Of a stretch of DNA of 27,858 nucleotides, positions 1 to 10,033 are shown one piece after another (within the stretch, counting starts at the first letter, position 1; every line of letters starts with the position of its first letter). Below the pieces are notes generated by a model, which saw only the letters and a list, made by a program, of their open reading frames with translations, was not told the origin of the DNA and searched no databases. The translations under genes and the position numbers were made by a program. The DNA is from Polyrhizophydium stewartii (taxonomy: Eukaryota; Chytridiomycota; Chytridiomycetes; Rhizophydiales). The DNA lies in assembly GCA_027604665.1 (NCBI GenBank), contig JADGIZ010000087.1, positions 1 to 27,858 on the forward strand, given 5' to 3'.

Positions 1-41
1 CCCCCCCCCCGCTGCTGACACAATGGCCGCCAACGTCGCAG
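1..41 (+). other. 3' end of an intron of the ABCA gene
   Basis: The window starts with ten C residues, followed by a CTGCTGAC branch-like motif at 11-18 and an AG at 40-41. The next bases open the ABCA reading frame. The 5' end of this intron lies outside the window. Confidence 0.6.
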
Positions 42-2778
42 GGCCGCTCGTCGATCCCGTGCATCAACATCATGTTCACGCCCGCAACCGCTGCAACCCA
101 GAGCTACATGAGCACGTTCGCCGCCCTCAACGCCAAGCGCACGGGCGAGACGGCTCTGGCGCTCGAGGGCGCCTGGAGCGGTGCGCCTTCGCCCGCCCAT
201 CCGGCCCTGCCTGCACCAGCGCCAGCTGACGCCAGCGCCATCGCACCGCCAGACCTCGCCGCGATCCCGTCCCGCAACCTAGACATGGTCCCCGTCGGCT
301 CGCCCGACTTCATCTACAACTATGCCCTGCGCCACCCCAACGTCACCGCATGGGGTGCGTCGCGCGCGGCCGCACTGCGAAGCGCTGCCCTGCACCTGCT
401 GACCAGCCCGCTTCCCAGGCATCACATTCAACCAGGCAACCACCAACGGCGTCAACAACGTGCAGTATCAGATCTGGTACAACTCAACCCGCGTCGCAAA
501 CAGCAGCGACGTGTTCGGTCGCCAGCTTGTCGCCTTCATGCGCGGCCTCGACGAGGCCATCATCACCGTTCTCAACGACCCCTCCGCCACAGTCAAGGCC
601 TCCATCGACGTCACCGTGCGCGACTGGCCCGTCGTGCCGCCAAAGACCCTCTCGGACTCGATCGTCCAGAACCTCGGCCCCGTCTTCTTCTTCAGCTGCG
701 TCATGGTCATCTTCATCAACGTCGTCAACCAGATCCTGACCGAGAAGGAGCAGAAGCTGCGCCACGGCATGGAAATGATGGGTCTCCGGCCAATCGTCTA
801 CTGGCTCAGCATGTTCCTGTCCACATCCCTGCTCGTCCTCGCGAGCTCCGTCGTCACGTGCATCCTTGGCATCGCTTTCCAGTTCGCCACCTTCAAGAAC
901 GGCAACTTTGCCGTCCTGCTCGTCACCTTTTTCCTGCTCGGCGAGGCCATGATCGTCTTTGCCTTCTTCATCACCACACTCGTGCGCCGCGCGCGAGTCG
1001 GCATCCTTGCGGGCATCTTCGTCTTCATCATTGGCCTGCTCTTCGAGTCCTTTGTCTTCTCGTCCGGCTTCGTCGGATACATCTGGTGGAAGCCAACGAC
1101 GCCCTCGGCCGCCCCGATCGTGCTCAGCCTGCTGCCCTTCTTCAACTTTGGAAAGTGCTTCCTCGACATCTCCACCCTCACGACGGGCAAGCTCGATGAG
1201 CTCACGGGCACCTACGTCCCCGGCCCGGGCTTCAGCTGGAGCAGCATCTACTCGCCCGTCATCTCGACCCTGCTGCCCACGTACTCGGACGCCACCCAGC
1301 CCGACGTTCCTGCCCTCGTCGTGTCGTGGTACATGCTCCTCGTCGACATGGCCGTCTACGGCGTTCTCACCTGGTACCTGGACCGCGTCATCCCGGACGA
1401 GTTTGGCGCGGCCCTGCCGCTGTGGTTCCCCTTCATGCCCACGTTCTGGGGAATCGAGTCGCGCCGCCAGCGCAGCGTCGAGCGCGAGGACTGGCTCGAC
1501 GAGGTCATGTCCACGTCCGCGCGCGAAAAGATCGACGACGAGGACAGCGACGTCTCGGTCGAGCGCAGCCGTGCGCTCAGCGCTGCCTTCTGGCCCGCCG
1601 CCAAGATCGTGCACCTGCGCAAGGTCTACTCGTCGCTCCTGGGCAAGGAGGAGAAGATTGCCATCAAGGACTCGTGCTTCACCCTCGAGGAGGGCAAGCT
1701 GCTGGCCCTGCTCGGCCAAAACGGCGCCGGCAAGTCCACGACCATGAACATCCTCTCGGGCCTCACGCCGGCAACGTCGGGCGACGCGTACATCTACGGC
1801 ATGTCCGTGCGCCACCAGATGCACCGCATCCGCAAGGTCATGGGTGTCTGCCCGCAGCACGATATCCTCTTTGGCGACCTCACGGCCCGCGAGCACATTT
1901 ATCTCTACGCCGGCCTCAAGGGCGTCCCGCGCGCAGAGTGGGCCGCGCTCGTCGAGGACCGCCTGCAGGCCGTTCGCCTGCTCAAGGTCGCCGATCAGCG
2001 CGCAAAGACATTCTCGGGCGGCATGAAGCGCCGGCTGTCGGTCGTCATCTCGACGATCGGCGACCCGCAGATTGTCTTCCTCGACGAGCCGACCACAGGC
2101 ATGGACCCCGTCAACCGCCGCCACGTGTGGTCGTTCATCGAGCAGTTCAAGCAGGGCCGCATCGTCGTGCTCACGACGCACTCGATGGAGGAGGCCGACG
2201 TGCTGGGCGACCGCATCGCCATCATGGCGCACGGCCGCCTGCGCGCCATTGGCAACTCGGTCACGCTCAAGAACAAGTTTGGCGCCGGATACCGCATCTC
2301 GATTGTCACGGACCCGGCGCGCAGCGACGAGGTCCGCGCCATCGTGTACACGCAGGTCCCCGGCGCCACGCTCGAAGACGACTCTGCGGGCTCGCTCATT
2401 TACCAGTTCCCGGTCTCGTCCACGCCGCTCATCCCGGCGTTTGTGCGCAATCTCAACAACTACGAAGGTCTCATCAAGGCCTGGGGCATCAGTCAGACCA
2501 CCCTCGAGGAGGTCTTTCTCAAGATCATCCGCGACGCCAACCCGGGCGGATACGCTGCCGACCAGCTCGTTGTGCTCGACGACGCTGCGCCGCTCCCGGG
2601 CACCCTGCGTCCGCGCTTCTCGGTCCGCCGCAGGAACACCACGCGCAGCCAGAGTGCCGCTGCGGCCGCCGCCAACGCCGCGGCCGCCGACAAGGATGTC
2701 TACACGGACGCCGCGCCAACGTCAAGCTCCACCAACGCCTCCAGCCGCAACAACAGCAGCCTCAATCCCCTCGTCTGA
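42..2778 (+). CDS. ABCA-type ABC transporter, C-terminal part (5' partial)
   Basis: ATP-driven membrane transporter of the ABCA family, usually moving lipids across membranes. The window opens inside an intron (branch-like CTGAC, then AG at 40-41); coding resumes at 42. Exons are 42-354 and 419-2778, with a 64-bp intron starting GTGCGT; the join reads ...NVTAWGITFNQ. Six hydrophobic segments lie between about 690 and 1380. The nucleotide-binding domain follows: Walker A GQNGAGKST (1714-1740), signature FSGGMKRR (2011-2034), Walker B IVFLDEPTTG (from 2071) and H-loop TTHSMEEAD (from 2173). One transmembrane plus one nucleotide-binding half is visible, so it is either a half transporter or the second half of a full one. 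The tail is rich in Ala, Ser and Asn. ABCA members are absent from most Dikarya (family knowledge). It converges with the SIZ/PIAS gene. Confidence 0.94.
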
Positions 2779-3353
2779 CGTGCACCTCGTCCCTGTTTCC
2801 GTTCGCCATTGCCGGCCGCTGGCGTCCCACCACCATCGCTTCCCTGAACGCTACACGTTTCTGCTGCCTCCTCTGCATACTCTGGCCGCTTTCTCGATGC
2901 TCTTGCGCTCGCATACATGTCCGCGGTACTCGGACATTGGCCCCGATGCTCCCTCACTTGTCTTAGACATACAGCCTTCTGTCGCTACTCTTCAAAGGGC
3001 CACATTCTGCCTGCCCGCATGCACACACGCACTGGCAACCTCGCTTTGCCCCAGATCTTGCAGCAAGGGAGTCTGGGCCACCCGAGTGTCAGCAAACAGC
3101 AGCAGCAAACAGCAGCAGCATCATCATCGTCATCGTCGCCAAACCAGTCGAGTATCAGAAACGGTCCCAACCGCAACTCCCCTTCGTCTCTCTCGTTCGT
3201 CCTCGCACTCGCCACTTCGTTTCAATAACATCCCTTGTCTTTTTCTGTCTACGCCGATTATCCTCTTCCTCCTTCCGCTCCTTGTCTTGATAATGGCACG
3301 CTTGGGTGCGTGGTTCCGCTGCGCAGTACCAAGGTAGGGAAACACAGCCGGGT
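2779..3353. other. Convergent intergenic region (two 3' UTRs)
   Basis: These 575 bases lie between the stop codons of the convergent ABCA and SIZ/PIAS genes and presumably hold both 3' UTRs. A CAG-rich stretch (about 3090-3125) continues into CATCATCGT repeats. I found no canonical AATAAA on either strand and no credible coding exon; the short reading frames here look like chance frames. Confidence 0.6.
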
Positions 3354-3727
3354 TCATTTGTGATCGGTGATTAAACGCTCCAAGCGCGATCGTCTCAGTG
3401 ACTGGCCTTGAACGCTGTCCTGCGCAGACCATTGTTGTTGTTGTTGTTGCTGCTGATGCTGATGCTGGTGCTGCGGATACTGTTGGTGCTGGAGATGCTG
3501 GGGGTGTTGATGATGTAGATGTGGCATCATCCCCGGCATCCCCGACATCCCTTGCATCCCTTGCATCCCTTGCATCCCCTGCATCTCCTGCATCGGCGGC
3601 ATCGGCGGTAAGGCCGACATTCCTTGCATCCCATGCATGGCCTGCATCCCTTGCAGCGCTTGCTGCATCTGCCCTTGCATCGCCTGCATCTGCTCTTGCA
3701 TCGTATGCTGCTGCTGCTGTGACGGCG

Positions 3728-3758
<31 letters not shown>

Positions 3759-6429
3759 CTGGCCAAGACAGAGCGAAGCAATGCTGAATTCTTGGTGTTG
3801 CGTCGGCGCTGTTGGGGCAAACGACGAAAAGCCATCCAAGTGCTGCAGAGACGGAAGATCGTTGTGTACGGAGCTGGACATGTGCATCGCGCCGTCGCGC
3901 GAGTGCTTGGAATGCTGCGACTGTTGTTGCTGCTGCTGTTGTTGCTGCGGTTGTTGATTTGACCGCGACGGGACGAGAAAGTATTGCTGCGGCCGCATTC
4001 TATTTGGAAGCTGCACACCAGGCCCCGGCATCTGTAGCTGCGGAGGCGGCTGCTGCTGATAGGTCTGCCCCTGCGGTGCACCTTGCATAGCCAATTGCGG
4101 TGGCATCTCTTGAATCTGGGGCGAGTTCTGCTGCTGCTGATGCTGTTGCTGCAGTTGTTGAATCTGCTGCGATGTCGCCGATGTCTGCTCCAAGGCTTGC
4201 TGTAATGCGATCGCTAGTGCCTGCTGCGGCTGGAGCGTGCCCGGGCCAAGCTGCAGGGACAGCTGGCTGGAATGGTACCCCATGTCCGGCGAGTTCACGC
4301 TTGGGACAGGGCACCCAAACATTGGCGACGGCATGCCCGGCTCCTGCAGCGCGTTCCCGCGCGCCGCAGTGCCAAGCGTCTCGTCCGTCCTGGCGCGCTT
4401 CGGCCCGCGGTCCTGCGGGCCAGCCGCAGAGGACGAGGACGTGGCGGGCAACGGCGAAGACTCAAAGTCCGGCGGAAGAGCCCGTCGCTGCGACATTCCG
4501 TCGCTGCGACGCATCTCCCGCTGGTGCTGGCCGTGATGCTGGTTCGATCGCGGCTTCGGCGGCACAGCGCTGGCGCTCCGGCGATCAGTCGACTCAGCCG
4601 AATGCGACTCGCTTGGCTGTGTCACCGGAGCAACGGCCTGCGATGGCGCGGGATCGGCGAACGTCGCTCGCGCAGGTGCCAGAGCCAGCGCATGCGCGGG
4701 AGCTGTAGATTGCGGACTGGCAGCCATCGAGACCGGTGCCGTGGTCGCCGCCGCGGCATCGTTCTCGTTGCTCGACTCTTGCGTGTCTTCGGACTCGTCT
4801 TCAGAGTCGCTTAGCGTCAAGTCAATCACCGTCGGCACTAAAAGACAACAAGGGCATCGTCAGCCATTCGCGGAGTACAGTCATCAATGCGCTCAGGCGG
4901 AGCTCACCAGGATGCTGTGCACCACCGTTCTGCCTTCGCGCGAGCTTGGGAGGAGGAGACGCCGACGACAAGCCTTGGCCTCTCCCTGCTGCCGACGGAG
5001 CAGCGCTGGATGGCGAATCGGCGTCGGTCTTGATGGTCGCATGATTCTCGGCCGAATCCTCTTCATCTTCAATGACGAGGATATCGTCGCCAGCCTCTGG
5101 TGCCGCCGAGGGCTTCGCCAAGGGCTGTTGTGCTCCGGATATGCCCGTGACCGGCACCTTCCACTCGCCGTCCGGTGTGACCTCGACAAACTCCACGTCG
5201 CCCGCTTGCTGCAGGATATCTTCGAAATACCTGGACACCATGCCGCGTCAGCCACCACAGACGCCGCAACGACAGCCATGTTGCAACACACCCGTCGATG
5301 ATGAGCGTCCAGAACGTTGCGGCCCGGTTACAGATCGGACATTCCCACGTGGGGACCTGGTAGTTCAGATCCAAGAACATGCGGCAGTCAAAGCATTGAA
5401 TGTGCTTGCAGTTGGTCGAGCGCGCCGGTATCGATATCCGCGCCTTGGAAATGGGGTCCTTTAACGTGACCTGCTCGAGCATTGTTTCAATGTCGTCTTC
5501 GCTGTTTGACGCCCGTCCTGCGCGAATTTCCCACCAAAGCATCAGCGATCGGTATGTCAAGTGCACGCCAGCATGCGCCGTCACGAGACCCTTACTCGTG
5601 TTGAGAACTTGCTGGCGGGACCAGCGCCGCGTTGTTTTCAAATGGGCAATAAGTGAATCGACCGATACAAGTTCTACAAGCTGCACGGCCGTAATGTATG
5701 GCTGCCACACAGACCGTCAGCCTCCAGCTTCTGCGCATCCCCGGGCGAACCGCATCCCGGCGCCGAGCGCGTACCTGCGGTGGACAGATATATCTTAGCA
5801 GCAGGTTGTTCTTGCCGTTGGGAGCCAGGTCCGACGTGAGGTTTGCCGGCTTGCACGTGTGCGGCTTCTTCTTGAGACCGGCGAAGCCCTGCAGATGTGC
5901 ACATCAGCGGCCAGAGCCGAGCGAGAGTTATAAGATGAGCACAGTCCCTCTGTTGTGCGAGTCTCCATACCGTGATACCCTTGTTGTTGCAAAACACATA
6001 CGACGCCTCGGGGTACATCATTGAAAACGGCCGTTGGTTGCTCGGGCCAACAAAGAACATCACAGCATGCGTCTTGGCGGCTATTTTGCTTGCTGAGCTG
6101 CCGTCGATGTTGAACGAAATGCTGATCGGGCATCGGTTGGCTGGGCCAGGCGCACGCATCCCAAGCGTTAGCGTTGGCGACTATCCCGCGTCCCAACCCG
6201 GTGGGGGTGCAGGCATGGATGCGCACCAGCCGTGTAGACCGCTGGCGCCAACAGCTTGCGGATCTTGTAAAAGGGCGATGGCACAAAGTCGATCAGGTTG
6301 TGCTTGCCATGAGACCCGGACCGGCGCTCGTCCGGCCCCGCACCGCCGACCGACAGGCGGCCGGATGGCGCCACGGCAGCCTGGGGCGTCGACGGCATCC
6401 CGCTAAACGAGAGCCTGAACTTGGGTACG

Positions 6430-6461
<32 letters not shown>

Positions 6462-7303
6462 GTGCTGGTGCTGCGGCTGCTGGACACCGCCCCGCGCCGA
6501 CCTGCGTCGGTCGGACGGGGGCAGAGGGTTGCGCATTGCCGAGGAAAGCGTCGGCGGCGGCAACGCCGACGAGAACAATCCGGAATGGGCGGAGACGGTG
6601 GCCAGGGGAGTGCAACAAGACGGCGAACGATGCGAGTCAGCGAACAACGGGGACTGCCAGATCCAGGCGGCATGGGCTTGGACCGGCTCGCTCGGGCCGC
6701 TGGGAAGCGCCTTTCGCCCAGCCCGAGCGATGCGACGCAGCGAACCTGCCACGGCCGCCGCAGCTGCCGCCCGGCGGCGCACACATGCGGTCCACTGACG
6801 GAGTTCTCTCGTTGGTGCTGCCTCCGCCGGGATCAGCGCCGGGGGTAGCGGCCCCAGGAGGCGGCGATGGCGTCGCCGACTGAATCAGGCCCGCAGCTCG
6901 GTAGACGGTGCTGACGATGCGGGTGAACAGCACGCCGTTGTTGCGGGCGGCGTCGAGGATGCGGTTCTGCAGGGTCGACTTCAGGCCCGTCTTTGGCAGC
7001 TCGAGCTCCTCGAGCACCCGCCGCAGGCCGTCGACCTTGAGGGTCATGACGACCTTGGAGAGGCCCTGTTGCGGGATACAGGCGGTCAGCCAGCGCTGCG
7101 AGCCCGGCGCGCAGCGAGTGCCTCGCTTGCGGCGGGCGGGGTGCCTGCTGTCCCCCCGAGTTGCCGGGCGGCCGGTCGGCCCGTCGGCGCGAGACCAGCG
7201 CGGGTCGCCGAGGCAGTCCGGCGGCCGGCGGCCGGCGGTGGACGCAGCGGGTCGCCGAGAGCGGGACGTCACGCACGTTGAAGTCGGGCACGACGGCATC
7301 CAT
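3354..7303 (-). CDS. SIZ1: SIZ/PIAS-type SUMO E3 ligase (SAP, PINIT, SP-RING)
   Basis: E3 ligase that moves SUMO from the E2 Ubc9 to nuclear substrates. Exons in transcription order: 7303-7277, 7065-about 6785, about 6501-6227, 6140-5971, 5888-5775, 5701-5292, 5230-4908, 4837-3354, giving roughly 1,027 residues. The exon 2/3 join is the only uncertain one; 6784-6502 keeps frame but other sites are possible. A SAP domain lies at residues about 10-45 (LKVDGLRRVLEELELP). PINIT spans about 178-300 (DFVPSPFYKI to LLLRYICPPQ). SP-RING lies at about 365-425, with VTLKDPIS, NCKHIQCFD and WECPICNR. Two SUMO-interacting motifs with acidic flanks follow: ILVIEDEED and TVIDLTLSDSEDE. The long tail is rich in Gln, Met, Pro and Ser. 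The linker before PINIT also holds a His/Gln run. The GTG at 4838 is a splice junction, not a start. Domain order and content match Siz/PIAS proteins. Confidence 0.93.
3538..3672 (-). repeat. Gly-Met-Gln tandem repeat in the SIZ/PIAS tail
   Basis: On the coding (minus) strand, degenerate 9-bp units (CATCCCTTG on the plus strand) encode repeated Gly-Met-Gln triplets. The most regular copies lie at about 3551-3594, with weaker ones out to 3672. The unit length is a multiple of three, so copy-number change would keep frame. Confidence 0.8.
3700..4172 (-). repeat. CAG/CAA (polyglutamine) microsatellites in the SIZ/PIAS tail
   Basis: Several separate CTG/TTG runs on the plus strand encode polyglutamine on the coding strand: about 3703-3762, 3919-3957 and 4123-4172, with another near 3431-3480. 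CAG and CAA codons are mixed. The runs break up a Pro/Gln/Met-rich, probably disordered C-terminal region. Confidence 0.85.
6430..6478 (-). repeat. CAG/CAC microsatellite (His-Gln run) in the SAP-PINIT linker
   Basis: A CTG run on the plus strand encodes alternating His-Gln and then pure Gln on the minus strand, in the frame that continues into PINIT. It lies in the low-complexity linker between the SAP and PINIT domains. Confidence 0.8.
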
Positions 7304-7637
7304 TGGGCAACCTGCTCCCGGGCTGCAGAGCGTCAGCAAAGCCCGCACGCTGCATGGTTGCATGGCGTTCCTTGCAGGAGCGGGGCGGGCGTGCCGCCGT
7401 CGGGGCGGGCGCACCAGCAGAGCGGCGTGTGGAGAGCGCAGAAAGCAGGAGCGGATCGGCCAAAGGCTCCGCGCCATGACCGACATATGAAAGGGGCACA
7501 TCTGCGGAGCAGCAGCCCACGCCCGGCCCCCGGATCGGTGCCGGTTTACCTGCATAGGCAGCCGCCCGAGTGGATAAGCGCAAGCGTGATTCAAGTCTTT
7601 ATGGTGCGGCGGGCGCCGATGCCGATGCAGGTCGTGC
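7304..7637. promoter_or_regulatory. Intergenic region upstream of the SIZ/PIAS gene
   Basis: These 334 bases separate the MATE stop codon (7638) from the SIZ/PIAS start codon (7303), both on the minus strand. They must hold the MATE 3' UTR and the SIZ/PIAS promoter and 5' UTR. I saw no TATA box, no canonical polyadenylation signal and no further exon that I could defend. Confidence 0.4.
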
Positions 7638-9817
7638 TCATGCCGCGTTGGAAGCAGCATCCTCGGTCGCAATGGCGCCATATGCGCCGCGGTTCGCATC
7701 GCCGTGTGCGTGGCCCGCGAGCGCCAGGGCGTTCTCGACCTCCTTGCTCCAGTCGGTCCGGACCACCAGCACGCCAATAGTGGCCGACACAATGACCAGC
7801 GCAACAGTGAGGCCGAACCAGATGCCCTCGAGGCCAAAGCCGAGCCGGAAGCCCGCGTACAGGCCGACGGGGAGGCCTGCAATATAATATCCGGCCAGAT
7901 TGATGTACGCGCCAAGGTGCTGGCGACCGCAGCCGCGCAGCACGCCGCCGCCGATGGCGCACAGGCCGTCGCTGAGCTGGAACAGCGCCGCAAGCGGCAG
8001 CACGCTCGCCACAATCGTAACCACCTCGGCGTCATTGCTGTAGACCCAGCCCCATGAGTCGCGCACAATGTACAGGAACGACGCGTTGATCATCGCAAGC
8101 ACAAAGCCGAGTGCGTAGCCTGTGACCGCGACGACCTTGCTCGACAGCGGTAGTCCGGCTCCGAGCGAGTTTCTGCAAGAGCCGAGAAGTCGCGTCAGCG
8201 ATCTGGCTCTCAAGGCGTGTGCCGTCGATTGCGCTGCGCTTACCCGATGCGGGTCGATATCGCGATCGAGACCGACATGGGGATAATGTACGTCAGCGAG
8301 CACGTGTTGAGCACGACTGTCTGCGCGGCAAGAGCCTGGTCGCCAAGCAGTCCCGATGCGAGCGCAACTGCACAATCAAGCCCTCAAGGTCAGCAGCACG
8401 ACTCGCGTTGCAGCGCCAGAGCGCGCACCAACGCACCGAGCTCAAACGCCCACCACTCGCTGCACACCATGGCAATGCCAGGCACGCCGAGCTTGACGTA
8501 GATCCAGATCTGGCGCATGTCGAGCGCCTCGTTCCAGTCCCAGCCGCCCCAGGTCTCGTACCCGTCGATCCACGCCGTGTAGGCCATGGTCATCAAGCAG
8601 ATGAGCGTGTTGCTGATGCTCGTTGCGATCGGCGCTCCAACAATGCCGATGGCGTACGGCGACCAGACGAGGAACCACTGCAGAAAGATGTTGACGGGCG
8701 CCACGATCGCAATGACCCACATGCTCGCCTTGACGATGCCCTGCGTCTGCAGATACCGCTTGATGCTGTCGCCCACGAGGTACGGCACCAGGCCTGGCAG
8801 CATCCAGCGCGCAAACACGCCCGACAGCTCCGAGATCTCCGGATCCTGGCCAAACGCCAGAAGAATCTCCTTGGTGAACAGCCAGATTATCGAAATCGGG
8901 ATCGACATGACCACCATGACGACGATCGAGCGCTGCAGATGCTTGCCGAGTGCGTACTTGTCGCGACTTGCTGTATACGCTTGCGAGCATAGCGTGTCCA
9001 TGGCGCAGTTCTGAGTCCGCGCCGCGTGAGCCTCTCGAGGCGCTTTCTGCGGCGTGCAGGGCAAGACAGCGTCCAGGCTCGACTCACCATGCCCTGCGAC
9101 GGTGCAAGGACCTCGTTAGCGCCTGTGTGTGTGCTCGCCACGGACAGATGGAGATGCAGCGCGGCGGCTCACCATGCCTAGCGAGAAGCCCGTGACGTTG
9201 CAGAACATGGTCGTGAGTGCAGATGCGGCAAGCTCCTTGGTGCCGACGTGGCCGAGCGACAGGATGCTGCATCCGGCGGCACACAGACCCTTGTGTCAGC
9301 GCGATCGAGTCACATATGCGGGACGGACATGGCGGCGGTGATGCCGGCCACGGCGGCGGACTTTGCGCCGCGGGAGGTGGCCGGGCTGCTGGCCACTCAC
9401 GACGCAATCGAGAGCGACGAGATGAGGACATAGCCGACCAGGATCGGCCATGTGAGCGTGACTGAGTCCGGCGCGGAGCGAGGTACCGGTCGTGCGGCGC
9501 ATGTGGTCAGCTTTTTCTTGGCGTCAACGCCGCTGGCGGGGCAACACACCGATGCGGCCCGTCTCGTCCCACACCAGCGCGGCCGTGATGGGCGCATGGA
9601 CGTCCTCGGGCTGCGCAGACGCAGCGTTCTCCTCCGCCTCGGCCGCCTGCGCCGTCATGCGGTCCGGGGAGTCGTCGACCGTCACGCTGCTGTCCGTCGA
9701 GCAGAGCGAGGCTGGAAACACCAGCGACGACGACGACGACGTGGACGACCCGGCAGCCGCCGCCGCGGCGACGGCCTGATGCAGCAGCGGCGTGCGCTCA
9801 GAGTCTCTCTTGACCAT
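7638..9817 (-). CDS. MATE family multidrug/toxin extrusion antiporter
   Basis: Cation-coupled efflux transporter of the MATE (MatE) family, with about 12 membrane helices. Exons: 9817-9550, 9461-9401, 9266-9173, 9093-9088, 9010-8437, 8367-8244, 8172-7638. The total is 1,662 nt, exactly 553 residues plus stop. Family motifs in order: LSLGHVGTKELAA after helix 1, AMDTLCSQAYTA, then WWAFE, LGDQALAAQTVV, STRIGNSLGAG and RGCGRQHLGAYINL. Exon 4 is only six bases (GGCATG, Gly-Met); including it restores the usual fungal spacing between GFS and DTLC. The hydrophilic N-terminus carries SERTPLL, an acidic dileucine motif ([DE]xxxLL) of the kind that sorts proteins to vacuoles or lysosomes, so vacuolar location is an inference. 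The intron at 8436 starts GTGCGT. Substrate cannot be told from sequence. Confidence 0.95.
9088..9093 (-). other. 6-nt microexon of the MATE gene
   Basis: The bases GGCATG (minus strand) are bounded by a good acceptor (CGTCGCAG) with a CTAAC branch motif upstream, and by a good donor (GTGAGTC). The six bases keep phase 0 and add Gly-Met. Skipping them would shorten the helix 1-2 loop by two residues relative to fungal MATE proteins. Confidence 0.7.
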
Positions 9818-10033
9818 GTCTTTGCGAGTCCGTCCGACCGCCGTCAGTGCCGTGCGCGGGAGCCGCGGGCCATCGCAGAGGCACTCACAATAAGTGTGAA
9901 GGCAAAGTCGAAATATCGCGAACGTCGGCGAGACCGCCACAGCGGGTGCGCTGTCGGACGGGTGGGCCAGCCACGGGGAGACGCATTCGACAGTGTGTTC
10001 ATTGCTTGCATTGCAAGTCGGGCAGGCGGCGGC

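Noticed and set aside
484..2232. 582-residue open frame antisense to the ABCA transporter
   Set aside because: It mirrors the coding frame of a GC-rich gene, has a low-complexity Asp/Glu/Arg/Gly composition and no domain. It is a shadow frame.
3540..3672. CRISPR-like or transposon-like repeat
   Set aside because: The repeats are 9-bp units in frame with a coding exon, with no spacers, terminal repeats or transposase.
3428..3787. Plus-strand frames through the CTG-rich region
   Set aside because: Their Ala/Leu/Cys-only composition arises from reading microsatellites of the SIZ/PIAS tail on the wrong strand.
4836..4838. GTG start of a separate Gln-rich protein
   Set aside because: The G at 4838 is the last base of an intron (TTTTAG). 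The frame is the last exon of the SIZ/PIAS gene.
9289..9401. MATE intron 2 ending at 9290-9291
   Set aside because: The donor leaves phase 2 and that acceptor does not restore the frame. The acceptor at 9267-9268 gives SIASILSLGHVG, the expected family sequence.
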